DNA of 10,575 nt from positions 1-10,575 of the forward strand of contig CAKVGW010000054.1 in NCBI GenBank assembly GCA_934747325.1, read 5' to 3'. Positions 6,650 through 10,575 of the stretch are shown in pieces. The notes beneath the pieces were generated by a model. It searched no databases. It had not been told where the DNA came from and saw only the letters and a list, made by a program, of their open reading frames with translations. The position numbers and the translations under genes were made by a program. Position 1 is the first letter of the stretch. The number at the start of each line of letters is the position of its first letter. The stretch comes from an uncultured Candidatus Melainabacteria bacterium (GTDB taxonomy: Bacteria > Cyanobacteriota > Vampirovibrionia > Gastranaerophilales > Gastranaerophilaceae).

Positions 6650-7878
6650 TAATAAAAGTACAAAAAGGAACAAAAGATATTCTTCCTGCTGAAATGCCTG
6701 TATGGCACTTCATGGAAGACGAAGCGAGAAAGATTTTTACGGAATACGGTGCAAAAGAAATCAGAACACCGATTTTTGAAGCAACCGAACTTTTTGCGCG
6801 TGGTGTTGGCGATACAACAGATATCGTTAATAAAGAGATGTATACATTTGAAAAAAGTGAACGTTCATTAACTCTTCGTCCCGAAAATACAGCAGGTGTC
6901 GTTAGAGCATTCATTGAAAACGGTATGCACAGACTTTCTGCACCTGTTAAACTTTGGTACAAAGGACCAATGTTTAGATACGAACGTCCGCAAGCAGGTC
7001 GTCAAAGACAATTTCACCAAGTTGGTGTTGAAGTTTTTGGTATAAAACAAGCTACTGCTGACGCGGAAGTTATTTTAATGGCGGTTAATTACCTAAAAGC
7101 GCTTGGTTTGAACGATTTGAGCGTTGAATTGAATTCTCTCGGCTGTCCTGAATGCCGTGAAACTTTCAAAACAAAATTAAAAGCTGTAATTAAACCTTAT
7201 TTGAGCGAACTTTGTCCAGATTGCCAAGCAAGATATGAAAAAAATCCACTAAGACTTTTGGATTGCAAAGTTGAAGAATGTAAAGCAATTTATGCGAAAC
7301 CTGAAATTCAAGAAGTTATTCAATCTGATTTTATTTGTGATGATTGTGCAAATCACTTCAACGAATTGAAAGGCTATTTGGACGCTTTAAATATCAATTA
7401 TTCAATCAATAAACTTCTTGTAAGAGGTTTAGATTACTATAATAGAACCGTTTTTGAAATTAAATCAAATAATTTGGGTTCTCAAAACGCTGTTTGCGGT
7501 GGTGGAAGATATGACAGTCTTGTTCGTAATTTAGGCGGAGAAGATACTCCTGCAATCGGTTTTGCAATGGGTATGGAAAGATTAGCATCGCTAATCGGAC
7601 AAAAAGAAGCAGAAAGAACAACTGCGTTTGTTGTTTCTAACAATACTTTAGAAGCAATTAAATTGACAGAAGAACTTCGCGGACAAAATGTTACGGCAGA
7701 ATTTGATTTAACTAATAAGAAGTTTGTAAAACAATTGGAAAAAGCTTCTAAGGTTGCAAAATATGCTTTAATTTTAGGTGAAGATGAAATTTCTGCGGGT
7801 AAAGTAACTGTTAAAAATCTAGATACTTCAGAACAAAAAACTGTTACAAGAGAAGATTTGTTGAAAGAAATTCTGTAA
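6643..7878 (+). CDS. hisS: Histidyl-tRNA synthetase
   Basis: HisRS charges tRNA-His with histidine. This is a full-length 411-residue class II synthetase. The N-terminus has the typical KGTKDILP. Motif 1 lies around residues 37-47 (GAKEIRTPIFE). Motif 2 is 111-130 (FRYERPQAGRQRQFHQVGVE). The HisA motif is 259-272 (LVRGLDYYNRTVFE). GGGRYD (286-291) and motif 3 (AIGFAMGMERL, 304-314) follow. The C-terminal anticodon-binding domain spans about 325-411. The insertion domain (168-240) carries four cysteine pairs (CPEC, CPDC, CKVEEC, CDDC), a pattern common in bacterial HisRS. The ATG is preceded by AAAGGA (6628-6633). The gene is monocistronic: a terminator follows 32 bases after the stop codon. 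Confidence 0.98.
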   Translation: MAIIKVQKGTKDILPAEMPVWHFMEDEARKIFTEYGAKEIRTPIFEATELFARGVGDTTDIVNKEMYTFEKSERSLTLRPENTAGVVRAFIENGMHRLSAPVKLWYKGPMFRYERPQAGRQRQFHQVGVEVFGIKQATADAEVILMAVNYLKALGLNDLSVELNSLGCPECRETFKTKLKAVIKPYLSELCPDCQARYEKNPLRLLDCKVEECKAIYAKPEIQEVIQSDFICDDCANHFNELKGYLDALNINYSINKLLVRGLDYYNRTVFEIKSNNLGSQNAVCGGGRYDSLVRNLGGEDTPAIGFAMGMERLASLIGQKEAERTTAFVVSNNTLEAIKLTEELRGQNVTAEFDLTNKKFVKQLEKASKVAKYALILGEDEISAGKVTVKNLDTSEQKTVTREDLLKEIL

Positions 7879-7910
7879 TATACAAGTTGAATTATTTAAT
7901 AAATTATTTG

Positions 7911-7938
7911 AGGTCTATCCTTTGGGGACAGACCTTTT
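7911..7938 (+). terminator. Rho-independent terminator of hisS
   Basis: AGGTCT (7911-7916) pairs with AGACCT (7929-7934). After one A-C mismatch, TCC pairs with GGA around a short loop. The run TTTTT (7934-7938) closes it. It lies 32 bases after the hisS stop codon. Confidence 0.9.
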
Positions 7939-7959
7939 TAATATTGCGTTTTTATAAAT

Positions 7960-8099
7960 AAGTTAATAACACCCTCTCCCGTCCTTCGGACACCCTCCCC
8001 ATGTAAAATGGACAAAAGGGGAGGGAGGAACTTACGTTAATTGAGTGACTTTAGCCCCCTCCATTGGGGGAGGGGTAGGGGAGAGGGTGTTATTAACTT
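7960..8099. mobile_element. MITE-like GC-rich element with perfect 21 bp terminal inverted repeats
   Basis: Positions 7960-7980 and 8079-8099 are perfect inverted complements over 21 bases; the left one contains AACACCCTCTCCC and the right one GGGAGAGGGTGTT. Inside, further self-complementary pairs occur: GTCC/GGAC (7981-7991), CCCTCCCC/GGGGAGGG (7993-8000 with 8018-8025), and CCCCCTCC/GGGGGAGGGG (8055-8062 with 8066-8075). The 140 bp unit has no transposase and is much richer in GC than its surroundings. It sits between the hisS terminator and an unknown gene. No convincing target-site duplication could be seen. Size and inverted ends fit a miniature transposable element or similar dispersed palindromic repeat. 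Confidence 0.75.
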
Positions 8100-8138
8100 T
8101 TTCAAAAATAATTTTCCACTTTCCATTAAATAAATACC

Positions 8139-8203
8139 TTCCCGCATCTGTAAGGCTCGGCGCTGCCTCGCCAGCAGCTGCGACCTCCCGAACAAGGGCG
8201 GTT
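8139..8203. other. GC-rich block, probable repeat remnant
   Basis: By hand count 43 of 63 bases in 8139-8201 are G or C, against very AT-rich DNA on both sides. It contains the palindrome GCAGCTGC and short stems such as GGCG/CGCC, but no tRNA-like fold, terminator or gene. On the minus strand one reading frame stays open from about 8204 to 8037, running from this block into the MITE-like element, which suggests the two may be parts of one unit. The rest of the 7879-8297 gap is plain AT-rich DNA: 8204-8297 holds no clear promoter and no ribosome binding site for the next gene. Confidence 0.5.
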
Positions 8204-8297
8204 TATTCGTAAAATATGTTCAATATAAAACTTATGAAATTTTTTGTACCATTAACTTTTACTAACAAAAAATATTTTTAGCAGTTTTAAAATAAAC

Positions 8298-9110
8298 ATG
8301 AATATTCAAAGTTATAATCCATCATTTCAGGCAAATATAAACTCTCGCAAATTGAATTTTAGTCGTAAAGATTTTTATGTTAGTATCCGCGGATATGGTA
8401 AAAATCGGGCTTGGGCAGATGAAGTTAAACATACCGCTGATATTGCAGTTAACCTAATAAGAAATAATACGTTAATTGAAAATATTTTACGCTTTATTAC
8501 CGCAGGCATAACCAAAGCTAATCAACACAGCTATGATATTTCTAAAGTCGAACATACAGGAATTTTGCGCTGCCCGAGAGAGAATTGGCGCTATGGTTCT
8601 GACTGGACAGGGTATGAACTTGTTACAAATTACTCTAGAATAAATAAATATTCGACTTACGATCATAGATTTGATGCAACTTTTTTTAAACCACTAAAGA
8701 AACCTTTTCAAGACATAGACTTAACTGTTCCAATTATTGGACGAAAAGAAAAACATTTACGCCACGGCGCACCTGAATATATAAAAAATACTTTCAAACA
8801 TATTTTTACATCTTATCAAGAATTTAAAGAATTATTTAATAGCAAAGATGTAAATGAATCTCAATTACCTGAAATCAATTCTAAAATTGGGGAAATTCGT
8901 TGGCTTTTAGCACACGCGACACCTTGGGAAAGGGGTTCCGATGCAATTGCAAACGTCTTCATGAGAGCGATGTATAAATCATTAGGGATTAAAACTTATC
9001 CACTAGCAAAGGGCGTTTCTCTCGATTTAGAAGCTTATTGCACTGAACTAAATGATTATAAAAAGAATTTCGGATGTTATTTTGAAAAACCACCCAAAAT
9101 TATTGAATAA
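8298..9110 (+). CDS. Uncharacterised 270-residue protein with an HATPWERGSDAI motif
   Basis: I do not recognise this protein. It has no membrane span or classical signal peptide. The N-terminus contains NPSFQA (residues 8-13), a short motif I associate, from memory only, with hypothetical proteins of gut Gastranaerophilales. Residues 40-75 look helical. The C-terminal third is the most family-like part: RWLLAHATPWERGSDAIANV (201-220) with His206, Pro209, Arg212 and Ser214, then FMRAMYKSLGI, KGVSLDLEAYCTELNDY and CYFEKPP. That polar motif between helices could be an active or binding site, but this is inference. Only two cysteines are present outside the motif (92 and 249), plus Cys260 near the end. 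No Shine-Dalgarno sequence lies upstream. The start is preferred because NPSFQA follows it. The stop codon directly abuts that of the convergent PAP2 gene. A secreted effector-like role is possible but untested. Confidence 0.75.
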   Translation: MNIQSYNPSFQANINSRKLNFSRKDFYVSIRGYGKNRAWADEVKHTADIAVNLIRNNTLIENILRFITAGITKANQHSYDISKVEHTGILRCPRENWRYGSDWTGYELVTNYSRINKYSTYDHRFDATFFKPLKKPFQDIDLTVPIIGRKEKHLRHGAPEYIKNTFKHIFTSYQEFKELFNSKDVNESQLPEINSKIGEIRWLLAHATPWERGSDAIANVFMRAMYKSLGIKTYPLAKGVSLDLEAYCTELNDYKKNFGCYFEKPPKIIE

Positions 9111-9737
9111 TTATTTGCTCATTGCTTTTGAAACTATAATATATAAATTAACAAGCATGAATCCCAAGAACAATCCTGCTGATACGTCTGTTAAAAAATG
9201 AACTCCAAGCCATAATCTTGATATGCAAACTAAGAAGATAAAAATTCCAAACAGTGAAGTTAAAAAATATCTCCAAAAATCTGATTTTGCGTAATGTAAA
9301 ACTAAATAAATCAAAATTCCGTAAAAACACATTGTGGTTGAAGCGTGACCTGACGGGAAGCTAAAACCTGAATAGCACATAATCCCCGGACGTTCTCTGC
9401 AAACAAAATCTTTAAGCAAATCTGTTACAACAAAAGAAGCTTGTGTGAAAAAGATTAAAAGAAAACATTTCATATATCTTTTTTCAGATATTAAGACACT
9501 GCCTGCTGCAATTTGAGGCCAAAGCATGTGATTTGCGCGCCCGAATTCTGATATAACTTGCGCATAAGAAATCGGATATGGCGAAAGAGCTAAGCGAATT
9601 GAATGAAGTATATTCATATCAATTTCGCGCAAATTTGGCATATATAAAACTAATAATGTTAAAATAACAAGCACGACAAGAGAAATTATTACATAATTCC
9701 AATTTAGTGCAGTTCCATATTCTTTGTTTTTGCTCAT
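9111..9737 (-). CDS. PAP2-family membrane phosphatase
   Basis: This 208-residue integral membrane protein belongs to the PAP2 (phosphatidic acid phosphatase type 2) superfamily. All three catalytic signatures are intact: K109-x6-R116-P117 (KDFVCRERP), PSGH at 128-131 with His131, and S173-R174-x5-H180-x3-D184 (SRLWLGVHFLTD). Hydrophobic spans lie at about 12-34, 90-107, 135-150, 157-174 and 186-203. PAP2 enzymes act on lipid phosphates such as phosphatidate, phosphatidylglycerophosphate or undecaprenyl diphosphate; the substrate cannot be told from sequence alone, though undecaprenyl diphosphate recycling is a common role. It follows the small membrane protein by 26 bases and probably shares its transcript. 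The ribosome binding site is weak (TGGAAA). Its stop codon abuts that of the preceding convergent gene. Confidence 0.93.
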   Translation of the reverse strand: MSKNKEYGTALNWNYVIISLVVLVILTLLVLYMPNLREIDMNILHSIRLALSPYPISYAQVISEFGRANHMLWPQIAAGSVLISEKRYMKCFLLIFFTQASFVVTDLLKDFVCRERPGIMCYSGFSFPSGHASTTMCFYGILIYLVLHYAKSDFWRYFLTSLFGIFIFLVCISRLWLGVHFLTDVSAGLFLGFMLVNLYIIVSKAMSK

Positions 9738-9763
9738 AAAATTTCCACTACCAACTTATTATA

Positions 9764-10267
9764 TTAAATTCCGCAACTTTTAAACTTTACCACAGCATCA
9801 ATTGCTTTCACAAACAACTTAATCACGATTGGTGAGATTTCGCTTACGCATACTGCGAAGAAAAACAACGCTGCAATTGCTGCGATTAATTTTTGGATAT
9901 CAGAAAACATAAATACTTTGTTATTTCTAAATTCTTCAATTCCTTTATATTCATCAGTAAAAGGTTTTACAGGGAATTTTTCTTCAATTTTTTCAATAAC
10001 ATTAGCATATTTAACTTTAATCAAAGTGTTGTAAGAATCAACGTTCATCCACCATAAAGCGCTCACTGAAATTCCAAACAATGCGAACACCAAAGTTGCA
10101 CTGATTTTGTTTAAGAAAACAACATTACCTGTATAAATCATTGCAAAAATTAAAACTACAACAGCTGTCATATAGAATTTATTTGTTCTAAAATTTCTAT
10201 CAATAAAGTTTTCTTTTTGTTCGCAATATGTTTTATATTCATTAAAAATTAATTCATCTCTATCCAT
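9764..10267 (-). CDS. Small multi-span membrane protein, RipA octameric membrane protein-like
   Basis: The 167-residue protein starts with a charged segment (1-30) of helical character, followed by hydrophobic spans at about 33-50 and 54-73. A soluble segment of about 50 residues and a third span (127-147) follow. The segment after span 2, WWMNVDSYNTLIKVKYANVI, then EKIEEKFPVKPFTDEY, resembles proteins annotated as RipA family octameric membrane proteins (a Francisella cytoplasmic membrane protein is the namesake). The resemblance is from memory and is moderate. Its molecular role is unknown. It lies 47 bases after ftsH and 26 before the PAP2 gene, all in one direction. AAAGGAT precedes the ATG. 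A TTGACA at 10313-10308 could be a -35 for an internal promoter, but no good -10 follows at 17 bases. Confidence 0.8.
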   Translation of the reverse strand: MDRDELIFNEYKTYCEQKENFIDRNFRTNKFYMTAVVVLIFAMIYTGNVVFLNKISATLVFALFGISVSALWWMNVDSYNTLIKVKYANVIEKIEEKFPVKPFTDEYKGIEEFRNNKVFMFSDIQKLIAAIAALFFFAVCVSEISPIVIKLFVKAIDAVVKFKSCGI

Positions 10268-10314
10268 TTTTATACATCCTTTTATAAGTTTATTTTTCGT
10301 TTTTAATTGTCAAT

Positions 10315-10575
10315 TTAACCATTATTTCGTCTTTCCTTAACTTCATTCATCAAGGCTTCGAATTCTTTTTCATCCAAAGTTTCTTTTTCTAATAAATTGT
10401 GAGCTATGTATTCCAACATATCTCTATTTTCACTTAAAAGATTTTTTGCGTGTTCATACTGAGCATCAACAATTTTCTTAACTTCCTTGTCAATATCTGC
10501 AGCAATTTCTTCTGAAAAATCTCTTGTGTTGCCAAAGTTTCTGCCCATAAAAATATGTTCTTGGTCTTTACCGTA
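10315..10575 (-). CDS. ftsH: ATP-dependent zinc metalloprotease FtsH, C-terminal end only
   Basis: The minus-strand frame is open to the window edge and encodes the last 86 residues of FtsH, the membrane-anchored AAA+ protease that degrades membrane and short-lived cytosolic proteins. Recognisable are FMGRNFGNTRDFSEEIAADI, then DKEVKKIVDAQYEHAKNLL and ENRDMLEYIAHNLLEKETLD, the typical tail of the M41 peptidase domain. The AAA+ module, HEXXH site and membrane spans are outside the window. The methionine at 10548-10546 is internal: the family homology continues upstream of it (YGKDQEHIF), so it is not the start. FtsH heads the minus-strand group that includes the RipA-like and PAP2 genes. Confidence 0.95.
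   Translation of the reverse strand, partial: YGKDQEHIFMGRNFGNTRDFSEEIAADIDKEVKKIVDAQYEHAKNLLSENRDMLEYIAHNLLEKETLDEKEFEALMNEVKERRNNG

Noticed and set aside
6591..7050. Minus-strand open frames at 6591-6962 and 6868-7050
   Set aside because: Antisense to the unmistakable N-terminal half of hisS and across the shared promoter region.
8037..8147. Possible 36-codon minus-strand gene starting at the ATG at 8147-8145
   Set aside because: No ribosome binding site, and it runs across the GC-rich block into the MITE-like element; more likely repeat-derived than a real protein.
7879..8297. tRNA, riboswitch or CRISPR array in the largest gene-free gap
   Set aside because: No cloverleaf, no regularly spaced direct repeats and no known aptamer pattern could be seen; the structure there is explained by the terminator and the inverted-repeat element.
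9148..9330. Minus-strand 60-codon frame inside the PAP2 gene
   Set aside because: A different frame of the same strand inside a gene with all three PAP2 signatures.
10315..10548. A separate 77-residue gene starting at 10548
   Set aside because: FtsH homology continues upstream of this methionine to the window edge, so it is the internal part of a cut ftsH.

Overview
The window is AT-rich chromosomal DNA from a bacterium. The best guess is a gut non-photosynthetic cyanobacterial relative (Gastranaerophilales / Vampirovibrionia), but this is an inference. Supporting signs are the efp-accB-accC gene order, a DapF active-site segment lacking the usual Glu of 'GxGET' (as in cyanobacterial and plant DapF), a large cytosolic-looking EF-hand protein, and an unknown protein with an 'NPSFQA' motif near its N-terminus. 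A low-GC Firmicute is the main alternative.

Layout. Positions 1-2525 (minus strand) hold an efp-accB-accC cluster: elongation factor P, the biotin carboxyl carrier protein, and biotin carboxylase cut by the window edge. The two gaps on either side of accB are filled almost entirely by two copies of one ~120 bp repeat, in opposite orientation, each with its own inverted-repeat arms. Divergent from efp, 2757-5057 (plus) encodes a 766-residue EF-hand protein with a beta-rich Ig-like segment and no recognisable export signal; it ends in a clear terminator. A stand-alone ORF6N-domain gene of phage type follows (5189-5695), with no Shine-Dalgarno sequence and possibly a leaderless transcript. dapF (minus, 5727-6572) and hisS (plus, 6643-7878) are divergent and share a 70 bp gap in which their two predicted promoters overlap. 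hisS ends in a terminator.

Positions 7879-8297 hold no gene. They contain the hisS terminator, a 140 bp GC-rich MITE-like element with perfect 21 bp terminal inverted repeats, and a second GC-rich block of about 65 bp that may belong to the same mobile unit. Then comes an unrecognised 270-residue protein (8298-9110, plus), which meets a PAP2 phosphatase gene tail to tail with no intervening base. The right end (9111-10575, minus) reads ftsH (3' end only), then a small multi-span membrane protein resembling the RipA octameric membrane protein family, then the PAP2 phosphatase.

The core genes cover fatty acid synthesis initiation (AccB/AccC), translation (EF-P, HisRS), diaminopimelate/peptidoglycan/lysine synthesis (DapF) and membrane proteolysis (FtsH). 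The accessory content lies in the EF-hand gene, the ORF6N gene, the 270-residue gene and three dispersed repeats. No rRNA, tRNA, CRISPR array or insertion-sequence transposase was seen. All alignments, counts and promoter matches were made by eye.
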